Shown here in pieces: positions 36,380 through 49,766 of a DNA stretch of 64,000 bases; the stretch's first letter is position 1, and each line of letters starts with the position of its first letter. The notes below the pieces were generated by a model, which saw nothing but the letters and a program-made list of their open reading frames with translations, was not told the origin of the DNA and ran no database searches. A program made the position numbers and the translations under genes. The DNA is from Stenogyne calaminthoides (taxonomy: Eukaryota > Streptophyta > Magnoliopsida > Lamiales > Lamiaceae), in contig JBBCBC010000029.1 in assembly GCA_037126765.1 (NCBI GenBank), positions 30,502,052 through 30,566,051 of the forward strand, in the 5' to 3' direction.

Positions 36380-37725
36380 ATAGAGTCCATTTTTTATGCT
36401 CCATTATTCTCATAGAAATAAAAGGGTGAGTGGGTAGGAGTTAATCCATATAAATTTTTGAATTTTAATATCTGTGTCTGTTCGAATTTCATTAATAAAT
36501 GATCAAGTTCCTTATTATATAGAAATATGTTATGGAGCTGTTGTTTTGTCTTTGAATCTAATTTGATTTAGGTATTTCGCGTTTGACTCGAATGCAAAAT
36601 TGGAAATCGATTTAACGATTGAGGCAGGGGTAATTTATCCTATCCCTTTTTATTCACTTTCTCACAAGAATCCATATTACTGAACCTCATTTAAATCAAA
36701 TACATATCAATCGTATAATATAATCATATAAAATGAAGAAATGTTTAGCTTCTACGGTACGTATCATTCTATTTCAATGACAAGAATATTTTTTGTTTTT
36801 TGTGAAAAAGATTTGTAATCCTTAAATTATTTAAACTGAAATTACAGATATTCTAGATTATGAAATATCTATAACAATGACAATTGTTTCGTTTATCTGA
36901 TAGATACGAAGAACCTTTCCTATTTTTTTTATTTTTGTAATCAGATGAAAAGAATAAAGATTCCAATCTGAACTTACATCATTTTTTTATACATCTCATG
37001 AAAAAAATAGATTTTTTCTTTGATCTATATATTATTTATGTATGTTGCTGTCTTGCCTAGACTTTTTCAGAAAAATCGTCCCACATCTCATATATTCATA
37101 TATAGAAGAAAAGTCTAGAATACGATGTTTATGGACAGCTGAACCAGTGACTATTCATGATTCCATAATTGAATCAATTTCATACCGGTTCCAAATTAGA
37201 GGAATGTTATGGAAGGCTTACTAAATTAAATATTATCCTATCACGGTGAAATTTTTGGTTGTTAATATCAAACTAAAATTTTATTTGAGATCAAATACTT
37301 TGTAGATAAGTGTGCAAATTGTGTTTGGATTTATTTTCAATGAAATCCGAATATATAATCATATTAAAAATATGATCACGAAGGAAAATATCAAATGAAT
37401 ATCTCCAAACGAACCAAATGCTAGCACATTATTAGTATATACTCCTACATTTAAAAAAAAAACAAAGCATTTCCTTGAGTTATTTATTCTTCATTTTCAG
37501 TATGTGAAAGGGATACTACAACAGCTACAAAGGCTATGATAATTTGTAACGATATTAGAATTTAGTTTTTACTTTGAATTCGTTACCCAACAAAAATGAA
37601 AAATAAATATCTTCACACGATATCTTTCATTTTCTTACTCAGTTGTGTTTTGCAATTTTTACTCAAAACGTTAAAAAATATTCATTTTTTAAGATAAAAA
37701 CTCGTACAAAACGGTTTTCATATAT

Positions 37726-37970
37726 TCCCTCCATCCCGTTTTAGATTGTATGTTTACAGTTTAACTCGTGTTTTAGTGAGCGAGTTGTTTATTAGTATAT
37801 GAAATGATAAAATGGTTTTTAAAGAAGTGTAGGATAGATGAGGGTATGACAATCATATTTCACATTAATTTTTTTTATCATTTTTTTAAATATTAATAAA
37901 CAGCTTGCTCGTTAAAATACGAGATAAATTGTAAACTTAAATTACATTCTGTCTCACCGTAAATCCCGTC
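37726..37970. mobile_element. Stowaway-like MITE
   Basis: TTCCCTCCATCCCGTTTTAG on the left and, inverted, GACGGGATTTACGGTGAGAC on the right. The arms CTCGTGTTTTAGTGAGCGAG and CTTGCTCGTTAAAATACGAG fold back. The internal text GTTTATTAGTATATGAAATG matches the element at 48333. Confidence 0.6.
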
Positions 37971-40540
37971 TTAAGCAAAGATACCTCTTTATTTAATTAT
38001 GATTTAACAAACTCCAATATATTGCGCTGGTCATACTTAGATGGTGTGTCCAATGTTACGGAAGACACGTGGATATAATTTTTAAGATCTCATTTGATAA
38101 TGTATGCACACAATTTACACATAATTTTCAAGATCTCATTTTTTATGTATTTCTCTAACTTTCATGGTTTATGAAATGCATTGGTATTAATGTAACAATT
38201 GATAAAATTAAATAAAAAAATGACCTCTTCACATCTACCAATATCATTACACACCTAAACTAATTTTATACAGTTTTATTAGTCAAAACTGAACTATTAT
38301 GAATAATTTATAATCCAAAGAACCTTAAATAAGAAAATTTTAATTTCATAGCTTCATTAGATTCTTTTGCTAGCATATGGACTAGTTTTAGACTTCAGTT
38401 CAAAAGGGCAATAAATCACAAATAATTATCTGTATCCACAAATGATCATGTAAATTTTTACTTTATTAATTTTGATCATTTCGATTTTAATTTCAGTCAT
38501 ATTTGTTAAAAAAATTGAAAATTTGATCAGAAAATTGACCTAACATTTTATTATGGTCACGTCGACGGTCATCACCACTGTCATTGGACTGTCTCTCATC
38601 GAGGAAGAAAAACATTCAATCAATTTCATGTTTTGATTACATCTCCCCGTGAATCGCGACTTCAAAATGACAAATTTCATTCATTCTCGTGGCTAATTTT
38701 GAGTAATTTGTTGATGCGAAGATCAAACCTATATTATTTTCTCCCCCCTCACTGAACTCGTCATTTTAATATTTTCTTCGTATCATTTTATATAGTATAA
38801 CATATTTTTCGGCCATTTTCGGGCAAAAAATGTCGAAATTATAGAGAAGGGATCCAATATATTCATCTAAACTAAACTAAAAAAAAATAAAAAAATCTAG
38901 TCCAAATACCAATCTTCTCTGTAAACATCAATAATAGCTTAGAGGAAAAAATAATTACTCCAATAACCTAATTATCTTAAATGATTCCACAAGGGGATAT
39001 TATTCTTATTACTCTATATATTTTCAAATATAACATTGGGTTCCTATGCAAATTTAACATTGGAGTACATGTTAATATACCAAATATCATCATGATTGAT
39101 TATCAATTAGTTAGTTCCCAAATACTAGTGAGTAACTTATTATTATTAGTAATTAAATATTTCAAACTATAATACGAAATCATAATCCATGAGTTAAATA
39201 TTCATACTTAAAAAAAGTGATGCAAAGAATAGTATAAATAATGGACTCCAGGTGTCAATATTTTGGTGGATAAGGCAGTCTATAAACTATCATGCATTCT
39301 CTCATTAATTTTCACATTTTTCACATTCATTCACTACAAAAAAAAAAGGCCTAAGCTCAGCGAAATTATCAGGTATGTTTCTGCAACTTTTTAAACATAT
39401 TTCAAGCTTAATTTAAGCGGATTTATTATCTTAATTTCTTGAATTAATCAATCCTGTTTTTTATTATAAGTTCAAAATTAGCAAAAGCTTCAGCTTTTGC
39501 TGCTTTTCACATATATAGGACATTAACCAGCTTTTTCAGAGTATTAGATCTTGACTTAAAAGTGCTTATGATTCTTATCAGCTGTTTGTGGATGATCTCA
39601 GAAGAGATTTATGAAAAGCAGTTTAATTAACTTTAGCTACTAGCTATATATTAAAATATTTAAATCTTTCAATAGACGTCTTTTACTGTCTAGATTGATA
39701 ACGACTCCCTCTCTCTTAGTATTATAATAATATATATATATACATGAAATTTTCTATATAATTTAATAAATATGGTGAATAAGTGTTGGTGCATTCATGA
39801 AATGAAATGAAATTAACATAGAAATTAGAACGCCAATCTTGAAAGTTGAAACATAATAAAAATCGAGTCCAGATTAGTACACATGTAAATGAGTACATTA
39901 ATAAAAAGAAGAATTGGTTTCATTTCATTTTAAAATTTTAAAAATAGTTATGTGAAGAAATTAATCATCTATATATTATAATTTGTCCCACGATAGAAAA
40001 AAGAAGTCAATGGTTGTTCACCTCATCATTTTTCAGGGTTTTATTTTTAATTTTATTTAACCTCTCCCTATAATTTATCCAAGATGACTCGAATATTTAA
40101 AAAATAAAAAATAGTAAGAAGGGAAAAGAATTAAATAATTTGATTAAGACTTGGGATGAAAAAAACAAAAACAAATATTTGTCTCCAATTATTACATGCT
40201 TTTGCGTGTTTATTATATGAATAATAATTCTTCCAAGGAGCTTTAGGTAGTTTAAGGAGATATTCTCATTTATCATGTACATTATCTATATATAATAATA
40301 ATATTATTGTCTTATTATAAATATAATATCGTGAAAATGAACAAAATATTAAAAAAAAAATGTGTGCATTTAATCAATCAATCATGGGATTGATTAATTC
40401 TTGAACATATATTGAAAATTTTAAACATATATAACTATTTTACAACTGTAGGACATGCATGCATTTCATTTTGTCCAACAAATCGAAGAAATGGCATGGG
40501 ATACAGATATATAAAAACAGAATATAGGTATGTTTGTACT

Positions 40541-40546
<6 letters not shown>

Positions 40547-40580
<34 letters not shown>
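40547..40580. repeat. (TA)n microsatellite
   Basis: About 17 TA dinucleotides, followed shortly by a second, shorter AT tract near 40595. Confidence 0.85.
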
Positions 40581-40585
<5 letters not shown>

Positions 40586-40670
40586 CTTTTTTTTATATAT
40601 ATATATAGACACTTTAAGAAAAGGAATTTGAGTTTAAGCAGTAGCTGTAGGAAATTATTATTGGGCCTAT

Positions 40671-40740
40671 TTGGCTTGTTGCTGTAGTTTGGGACATGTT
40701 TGGCTTGTTGCTGTAGTTTGGGACATGTTTGGCTCGTTGC
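40671..40740. repeat. 29-bp tandem repeat
   Basis: TTGGCTTGTTGCTGTAGTTT plus GGGACATGT occurs at 40671 and 40700, with a partial third copy at 40729. The two full copies appear identical, which suggests a recent duplication. Confidence 0.85.
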
Positions 40741-41568
40741 AATCTAGGAACACAGAAATTAGATTTCATGGTATATATTTACCATAATTGGCCGAGACTG
40801 ATTGACTTGGATTTTATTTGCAAACTCTTTTAACAATTATTTTTAAAATCAGTTTTTTAATTAAAAGATTATGAAGAATAACTTTGAAAAAAGAGATTTT
40901 ACTATTTTGTAGAGTTTGCAAAAACACGGTCTTAATTTACTATCGCCGATCATCATGAATTTCAAGAGGCATTTAAATTAATTAAAATGATCATCTGAAT
41001 TTTAATTACTAAAGAATATTAGGTGAACATGATTTTATTTTATGTAAAATTGATTTATAGTGCATTAGTCATGTTCTTGTTTGAAAATATTAATACCAGC
41101 AAGTATTATTTTTTACAAACAATTGTACGAGTGGTGTGCGATAAATTAGTTCCACGTATACTTTTTTTAAAACAAATATTTTTTTGTGAGTTAGAATTAA
41201 TATTCATCGGCTTTAAGTGGAGTTCTTTTTGGTCAATATTATTCGATTTCAAGTTCGTTAGGGCCGAGTCGGCTGACTCAATTTTGCTAGGGTCAATTTG
41301 TTGAACACTTCTTAAAATTTTCTCGATAATTTAACTGCTAATTAGTACTAATTTTTATTAAAGATAATTAATATTAATTTATTTTTAATTTTTAATAAAA
41401 TAATTAATTTAAAATACATTTAAATTGCACTGCATAATAGATAAATACAACGTGCCTCATTATATTTAGAAGGAAAAAAAATGTTAATCTTGATTTGTAT
41501 GAGAAATTTCCGACGGTGGAAGATAAATTCCACATTGGGGCCCTGGTCAAATGTAACTACCTTAATAA

Positions 41569-41686
41569 GGGTGTGTTTTGAAACACTTAAAACATCTTTT
41601 AGAAACATTTATTTTCAAAACTCTCTCTCACAGCATTTGAAAATAAGTGCTTCTGAAAGCTGTTTTAAGTGTTTCAAAACGCACCC
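41569..41686. mobile_element. Tourist/Harbinger-like MITE with TAA target duplication
   Basis: Near-perfect terminal inverted repeats (GGGTGTGTTTTGAAACACTT on the left; GGGTGCGTTTTGAAACACTT read inverted on the right) are flanked by TAA at 41566-41568 and 41687-41689. At 118 bp it is the best-preserved member of this family in the window. Confidence 0.75.
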
Positions 41687-42344
41687 TAAGTCAAATGATT
41701 AATATTGGCGTTTGATGTAAAGTTCAAATAAAAAAATGTAATGCTAATTTCCAAGTAATATACCCAACATACCACATGTCATTCTTGTTTTGTCATGTGA
41801 CTATTCAATGAATGGTCTACTTTCAAAATTATTTAATTCATATAAATAATTATTGTCTACTCCATGCATGTAAGAAGATGAAGAAATAAACTTTACCTAT
41901 AGACTATCCACATATATTTACACACACATCTACTTAAATAATTTGTAAATTAATAGATATAATTAGTGTTAAGTGAATTTCTTTATTATATAAAGTTTAT
42001 TGAATTTTAACATAATTTTATACATTTTAATAATTGTGGGGCACATGTATATATTAGTATCTCACAAAATGTATATATCAATAATGTTAGTTACTAATAA
42101 AATATTATTAATAAGAGTTAATTGATAGGCTAATGAAATAAATTTAATTTAAAGTTATATCATGATTTATCTCATATCATACAAAACTTGGAGTAATATT
42201 TTAACTAGTAAATGGGGAAAATTACTAGTTAGATATAGTTATATTTTATAGAAACGAGTTTTACAGGAGTATGTCTCATTTGCACCGTGCACTCCATAAT
42301 ACTATTTTAAAGATTTACAATCTATTGCACTAAAACATTCGATT

Positions 42345-42465
42345 TGTTATATATACTTATAGTGCCTTTTAAAATCTTATATATACTTATAGTGCACTAA
42401 AACATTCGATTTACAATTTATTGCACTAAAGGCTAAATCTTATATATACTTATAGTATCTTTTAA
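42345..42465. repeat. short direct repeats
   Basis: TTATATATACTTATAGTGC and CACTAAAACATTCGATTT recur two to three times in alternation, giving a compound local repeat. Confidence 0.7.
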
Positions 42466-44186
42466 AATCATGCAACTTGTTATACTGAGAGATGCAATTT
42501 ATTTACACTGAATCATATAATTATTAATATGGAAAAATAGCTACAATTCAAACAGAAACAAATCGCCTTATCAGATAATTTTTAAACGATTATAAATGCA
42601 TTACAAGACCTTAACGTACATAATATTCGGTCTTTTTTTTTTTTTTTAAAGCCCATAGTTTCAGGCTTTCAGCTGCCTCCCATCCCTTTATTTGGGCCAT
42701 TGTCTTTTATTTATTTTTTAAGACCGAAGACCAATTTGAGCCACTAGTTTGAGATATGGATAATGGATTTCCTTTTTTTTTAATTAATACTAGTATTTTG
42801 GTATTATATAAATTATAATTGCAGTTTTTGGATAAGTTTGTAATTTCACTTTCTATTAACTAACTTGGGTTCTTTCTAGACCACATGCACCTTATAATTG
42901 ACTGTAGCAAATTCTAAATATGGCCACATTGATGATTTTAAAGGGAACTGCTAAAAGAGGAAAATACGTTTTCAATTTTAAAATTATTTCAATGTTTAAA
43001 AGTGAAGGCTTTAAGTTAGGATGATGGTATAATTAATACCAATTTCACTTAATAACAACCTAATTACCTAATTAGGACCTAGTTATTAGTTGAAATTGGA
43101 AGAGAACTAATGCGATATTCTATACATATGGATATAGGCATATAGCTTAAATATTAATTGAAAATATGGTCAAAATCAAGATATAAACTTATGGAGTTCT
43201 CAATGATTTGGCATCAATTTGAAAAAGTTTCTTATGATTTGATTTTTTTTTATGAGCAAGTCTCAGGTGAAATTTATTTATAATATAAAATTTATATAAT
43301 TGTATTTACAAAATAATATTACTATATTTATCAATTGATATCATTACATTTATAAATTAAGATTATAATAATAAATATTATTAATATTAATTTATAAAAA
43401 TAGTTATATTAATTTATAAATATAATAATATCGATTTCATACTATGAACAGATTCACGTGAGATTTTGTGTTAATTTATACAGGAGAAAAGGTTGTTCGA
43501 TGGTAAAACGTTTCACAAATTAACAAAACTTACTGCCGGAGTTGTTCATTACTATTTTATAATTTTAACTAATTTAAATAGGAGAAACATGCATTTAAGA
43601 GAGAAAGTACATTTTGATAATCAGAATTGATTATCTTATAGAAATATTTGCAGATTTAAAAAATATATATATTATAGGAATCTAATACATATGTAAACTA
43701 AAAATGAATAACACCAAACAAAGGTACTACATATCTTAAAAAAAAGGCACATATATTTAATTTCATTCCAAAAAAAATATATAAATTACGTCACGTCTTC
43801 CACTACAGCATGGTTAGTGGCTTGGTGGTACACTAGTACTATTAGTTGCAACGCTAATTAAATAATTAGCCACTAATTAGTAATTACTTATTAATTAATA
43901 CAATAATTACTGGCCCCCGCCCTCAGCAGTCAGCTCAAGGTATCATCCCCAAATTACCCTTTAATTAAAACTAACCACTCGTTTCTCCCTAAGCCCAAAT
44001 GTGTAATTTCAAATTAGTCAGCCTTCAAAATCTGCTTTTAAACAGTTGGAACAAATTCAGTCGCCGGTTAATCGTCGTCAATACCCAACTGAAAAACTGG
44101 CAGCTAATTCCGTTCCGATTTTCTCTCACTTATTTTTTGTGCCGGAATTTCTCTCTCCTTTCCGTTTAGAATCGTTGTTTCTCAAT

Positions 44187-47100
44187 ATGAAGAAGCTCAA
44201 TTCCACAAATCACCACCAGCAGCACGAGGTACTGTTGTCTCTCTCCCTCTCTGTAATTTTTCATATTTTTATTAGGTTTTTGGGATGACGTGGGGAGAAT
44301 TGCAGAAAAATTGGGCTGAAATATTGTGTTTCGCTTGCACGTGCCTACAGCTGTCATGGGAGGCGATTGGTGGTGCGGAAATGGCTCAACATTGCAACCA
44401 GTAACCCGATTACTCTGCGGATACGGAACCGACGGCGATTCGATACTGAACCAGGTTCGTAGCTCTACGTCGCCGTTTTGATTGTGCATCTCAGCTTCAA
44501 TCACTTATTTTGTTTGTTTTTTTGCAGAAATTAGTGATTGGCGCGGAGAATCGCGGTTCAAGAATGAAAAGCTGAATGGAATTCAGGTTGCTAACGGTAC
44601 GTGCTTTCGATTATAATTGTAATTTTTGCAATTTAGAATTCTCAAAGCGTTGGATCTCTTAGTTATTTTTGTATGGTCGATGTTGCAATGTCTTATTGGG
44701 ATAGTTAGTCTGAGATAAGACGTGTGTTTCTAAGCTAATTGGAGTATTCAAATCTAAATGTAGTTTACTTATTGGGGAACTATTTGCTAGATCATAATTT
44801 GGCCTGTGGTGTACTGAATAGAAACATGTGTTAGGCATGCCTGCATTTTCAACCAGATATTAAACGTTAATACTGTTTATTGAAAGTCTTATCTTAACCT
44901 TGAGCTAGCTACTTTGCTTTCTTGTCAATAAATACGGTTAGTGTTGCTTCTTTGAGAAGAAAAAGACGCTCTCAGGAGTTTCATGCTTGATTTTGAAACT
45001 TGAGACTTTTTCAGCATCATCATTCTACAGATCATGTCATGCAAATAAAATTCTAGAATGTTTCAGCATCTTCGTTCTTCGCATCATGCCAATCATGGTG
45101 TTTGACTTGGGGACATTGAGCATTTTATTTGTGATATTATGTATTGAGTTCTCATTTACAGTTAACGTATCTGGTCATTTTCAAGCCCAGATGCTCTTCC
45201 AAGGTCAAGAAGACGAAAATCAGAAACATTCAGAGCTCAGTATATAAACAGAAAGGAAATTAGGTATTTGTTACTTTGCAGTATCATGGTCAAAATAGCT
45301 TAGTAATGCTATTAATGATCAATCTTTCGTCATTATTAGGTTTGGTTAAAATAACAGCGAGATTTTGATTTCACATTACATTTTTCCTGGCTTCATCAGA
45401 ATATGCGCTGCCACATGGAACGTCGGGGGAAGAGTTCCTCCTGATGACCTAGATCTTGATGGTTGGTTAGATATTGATGATCCTGCTGATATTTATGTTA
45501 TTGGGTAATTTAATCATGATTCTTTATAAATCCTCTTGATTGTTATCTACGGATATCTGTTTTTATGGTCTGTATCAGTGCACAGATGTACTATATTACA
45601 AACCATTCTATCATGGGATATCCAACTTCCTCTTTATGGTTATGTTATGTGTCATTGTGCACAGTTTAAGAAGTCTTATTGGATTCAAGTCATATTTATA
45701 TGAACTTGGTTTTAACTTTTGCTGTGTTGTGCATCTGTAGTCTTCAGGAGATCATACCATTAAATGCTGGCAATATATTTGGGGCTGAAGATAGTCGTCC
45801 TGTTTCAAAATGGGAAAATATAATACGTGAAACACTGAATCAAGTTCCGCCAGTGACAAACTTTAAAAGCTACAGTAACCCCCCTTCACCATCAAAGTTT
45901 AAGCCCTGTGAAGATGCCCCAGACATAGAAGATGAAATTGTACTTGAATCTGATAGTGATGTTGACGAAGAAATCCACCCGTTGACTGAAGAATTAGATG
46001 TTACCGAGGAAATCAACGATGGAATGGTCAAAGGAGAAGAAGATTTGCAGCACCAATTTTCTTTCCCCAAAAAGCTGGATAGATTGAATTGCTTTAAGAC
46101 AGAAGATTCTGAAGAAAATGCAGAAGTCTCAAATACCCAGTATAGCAACAAATTAACCAAAACGTACAGTGGGACGGAAAGGATAGGCTTAAGCTGGCCT
46201 GAGTCGCCACTTCATCTTTTAGCTCAGCATGTTTTAGAGAGACCTAATTCATTCAAATCTTCTAAATCTTTCAAGGCTTCCAAATCGTTCAAGACATATA
46301 GTTCTTTTTTAAATCAAACATGATTAATGAAAAAACTTGAGATCCGACTTAGCTTCACTTGCAGAACTTGACCTTCATTCTGTAATTAATCGTAAGAGAA
46401 GGCCGCATATGTTAGGATTGTAAGCAAGCAAATGGTTGGCATCTTTATTACCATATGGGTGCGAAGGAGCTTAAGGAAGCATATACAAAACCTGAACGTG
46501 TCTACTGTGGGTGTTGGTGTTATGGGTTACATCGGCAACAAGGTATCTTCTGAACTTTAACTAAACATATCCGATTGTTTCTTGATACTGTTTATTTTCA
46601 GAGAATGGAAACAGTAAATGCCTTCTGTTCTTGCAGTTGATTTTATCTCATACTTCAAGTTTTATTTTATCTATTGCTTTCTGCCTCTGTTCGCTTTTAT
46701 GTTTGGCGTGAAAGTCATGATGCCAATTACCAATGATGTACCTTCTCCCCATCTTTTTATTTAATGTTCTTGCTGTAGTGAATCCGTATTGCTGTTGTAT
46801 TATTTATGAATTTCTAACTGGCCAATTCGTGCAATGTACTTTCCTTCTGGGCCGTGCTTAGATCTTCCACTTTGTATTCTCGCTTTCTCCTTTTATGACA
46901 TACAGATTATTCATAGCTTAAGTGACTCAAGTAGCATAACTCTCTAACTCTCTGTCTCTCTCAGGGATCAATTGCAATCAGCATGTCTATTCATCAGACA
47001 CTGTTCTGCTTTTGTTTGTACCCACCTAACATCAGGCGAGAAAGAGGCTGATGCAATGAAAAGAAATGCTGATGTGCATGAAATTCATCGACGGACACAA

Positions 47101-49766
47101 TTCAATTCACATGCTGGTATGGGGCTTCCTAGAAACATCTATGACCACGAGTAAGTATAGCTATCCATCCCCTTGTTCTTCTTATGATAGTATATTATTG
47201 AATGGCCTACTTTAACTTCAAAGTAATAATGGTACCGAGCTTGTTATCTATCACTGAAAGAAGCAAGTGCCAAGAAGGCATAAATCATTGTAATTGATAG
47301 TAACTCACCTTTTTAGAAACAATCCCACAATCCAGAGGAAACGTTTGATTGGTTATTATAGATGATGCTCAATAACCATGTGACATCCTATATCATCATC
47401 AATTGTCTCAAAGAAATTTCAATCTCTGCATTTCCTTTCTCAATATAACTATGAGTTTACTGTACAGTTAAACTAAATTTTGCACTTTGAAATGTTACTT
47501 TAGTGCATGAAGGCTGGATATTCCATTCGTACGAATCAGATACTGCAATACAAGATTTGAGTAATTAATTGACTTCCCATCGATTGACCACTTCTGAGTG
47601 GGTTGAATTTGAATATCTTATTACCTTTAGGGCTCTGTATTCTAAACTGTTTTAAACTTCATCTGCAACTTTAGAATCTGTTTTATACTTGTATGCTATC
47701 ATGCTGTCATTTAAGTAGTATCATATTCATTTTATTTATTTTTTAAATTTTGTTATGGCTATTGCTTCATGATTAGTGAATACTTGAAATTCCAATTTCA
47801 AAACCTATAGTGTTAGCTTGCAACAATTCCAAATATGGGAGCACAGTGTTACAACTACTTAGCTATTTAACCTTTTCTTATTATTGTTTCCCAAAATTAC
47901 TTTTTTGTGAAACTTTAAAAGAAAAAAATTTGACTTGATAATTTTTAAAGCAATTTTCTATCAGTTGAAATGCAAGTGAGAAGATTACAAATCTCACCGG
48001 ATTGATTACAGGAGAATAATCTGGTTGGGGGACCTGAATTATCGAATCAATTTGCCTTATGAGCGGACAAGAGAGTTCATTTCCAAAAAGGACTGGTGCA
48101 TGTTACTTGAACGAGATCAGGTGAGTTTGATTTCTTAGAATAAGAAAAGCTGATTGCTATAAAGTGTATGTTCTTTTACCGGTTTTCAGCTATCCCTACT
48201 TTATTGATTCAATATCTTTTGAGAGTTTCCCACATTGAAAACTTATTTCTCATAAATATCCTCAAATTCAAAGTAGTGATCTGACCCCACCGGCACTCCA
48301 CCCAATTATCCTGTGTCAAGTCAAATCTAATACTCCCTCTGTCCCAACTCTTTGTTCACGCCTACTTTTTTCTCGTGTTTTAGCGAGCGAGTTATTTATT
48401 AGTATTTGAAATGATAAAATGACTTTTAAGGAGTGGTATGATAGATCTACATCTCTTCTATCTCTTCTGATATATGTCTCCTTAAAAATTACTTTTATCA
48501 TTTTAAATACCAATAAAAAAACTCGCTCGCTGTTTAAAACACGAAAACAGTAAATGTGAACAAAGAGTTGGGACGGAGGTAGTACATAGTCTTAGTACAT
48601 AGTCTCTGAAGACAATGCTGTATTGCATTAGTTATAGGGTGAACACTAGATTATTTGTTTAGCAAGTGATCAACCATTAGCATCTGGTAAAAGGCTTTTC
48701 TCTGTCTATATTTTGGGCTTTGGTGTTAAGTTATTGTTATAGCAAGTGAAGGTGTTTTGTCCTGGAGTAAGTTTCTTGTACACCACTTGTATGGTGCAAC
48801 TGTACACAACTAATACTTCAGCGAGAACAACTGTCAGTGAAAAAGACTGATACTGACCAACTAATATGCTTCAGTGAGAACACCTATTTCCGTTTAAAGA
48901 TGCGCTTGAGTTGCACGTTGCACTTGGTGCATACAAGACTTTGTCTCTGTGTCCTGATATGCTGAGAAGTGAGATTTGCCTTTTGCAGCTAACGAAAGAG
49001 CTTAGAAAGGGCCGTGCATTTGATGGATGGTCTGAAGGTACTTTAAACTTTCCTCCAACTTACAAGTATGAATTCAACTCTGACGCTTACTGTGGAGAAG
49101 ATCCAAGGGCTGGAAGACGAACACCAGCATGGTATGTATTATGCTCCTTGTATGCATCTTAATGTTTCCCCATTGACTTGATATCGAAACATACACACGG
49201 TCTAATTGTGATAAATTTTCTTGTATGTTAGTTTTTGTTGTACATTTTTGCATTTGTTGAACTTGTTATATTATGTGCACAGGTGTGATCGAGTTCTGTC
49301 ATTTGGGACAGGAATGAAGTTGGTAAGCTATAGGAGATCTGAGCTTAAGCTATCTGACCACCGTCCTGTGACTGCCTCTTATATGGTCGAAGTTGAAGTA
49401 TTTTCACCACGAAAGTTGCAACGAGCATTCACTTTTACCGACGCAGAAATTGAAGAACACGGTATTGTGGCCGATACGGGGCTCGGTGCTGGAATAAGCG
49501 GCCAGTTACAGTTGGGAGACGTGAGTAACTTACCATTTTGAAACTAAAGTCTTAAACACATATACTCAACTAAGTTAACATACATCACTGAAAAATACCT
49601 TTGAATGGACGTTTTAAAGATATTATGGACAGGAACAGGCCTATATAGTTCACAACAAATTCAAATGCACGACGAGATGATTCGTTTCACATTAGGGAAA
49701 ACCTTACAACAGCATTGCTGATAATCATGGTTTTATTTTCAGGATGAATCGTATATGGAGCGTTGA
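44187..49766 (+). CDS. type I inositol polyphosphate 5-phosphatase (At1g71710/CVP2 family), copy A
   Basis: It removes the 5-phosphate from inositol polyphosphates or phosphoinositides. Exons: 44187-44228, 44351-44454, 44528-44596, 45191-45263, 45400-45504, 45741-46542, 46965-47150, 48012-48120, 48989-49131, 49283-49520 and 49743-49766. Motifs: VRKWLNIA near 44370, TWNVGG, PADIYVIGLQEIIPLNAGN, WLGDLNYRI, PPTYKYEFN, PAWCDRVL and SDHRPVTA. The catalytic LGDLNYR and SDHRPV blocks are intact. Frame breaks: exon 2 (an extra G near 44373 and a missing base near 44405), exon 6 after about 46315 (several), and exon 7 (TTTT at 47010-47013 where the inverted copy has TTT). Because splice sites and all motifs persist, I read most breaks as sequence errors; genuine decay is the alternative. 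It lies upstream of a same-strand dehydrogenase gene. Confidence 0.85.
48333..48582. mobile_element. Stowaway MITE in phosphatase intron (arm A)
   Basis: Terminal repeats CTCCCTCTGTCCCAACTCTT and, inverted, CTACCTCCGTCCCAACTCTT are flanked by TA on both sides (48331-48332, 48583-48584). It is 250 bp. Inner arms with CGAGCGAG/CTCGCTCG fold back. The same insertion is in the inverted copy. Confidence 0.85.

Larger units (their letters stand above)
34180..37225. mobile_element. nuclear plastid DNA insertion (NUPT), trnG-trnS-psbI-psbK-trnQ
   Basis: The order trnG-UCC 5' exon (-), trnS-GCU (+), psbI (-), psbK (-), trnQ-UUG (+) and then trnQ-rps16-type spacer is the standard angiosperm plastid order, here in reverse. 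All the genes carry indels or stops, and the flanks are nuclear-type sequence with MITEs, so it is an old insertion rather than plastid contamination. Boundaries are approximate: plastid-like text begins near 34180 and fades after GGAATGTTATGGAAGGC at about 37220. Minus the decay, the piece appears continuous. Confidence 0.85.
37226..44186. other. 7-kb intergenic region of repeats, no gene seen
   Basis: AT-rich throughout, with no open frame of protein-like composition. It contains a Stowaway-like MITE (37726-37970), a (TA)n tract (40547-40580), a 29-bp tandem repeat (40671-40740), a Tourist-like MITE (41569-41686) and a repeated TTATATATACTTATAGTGC segment (42345-42465). A TATA box (GTATAAATAATGG, 39232) followed by CAG|GTATGT at 39370 might mark a non-coding transcript. 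Confidence 0.6.
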
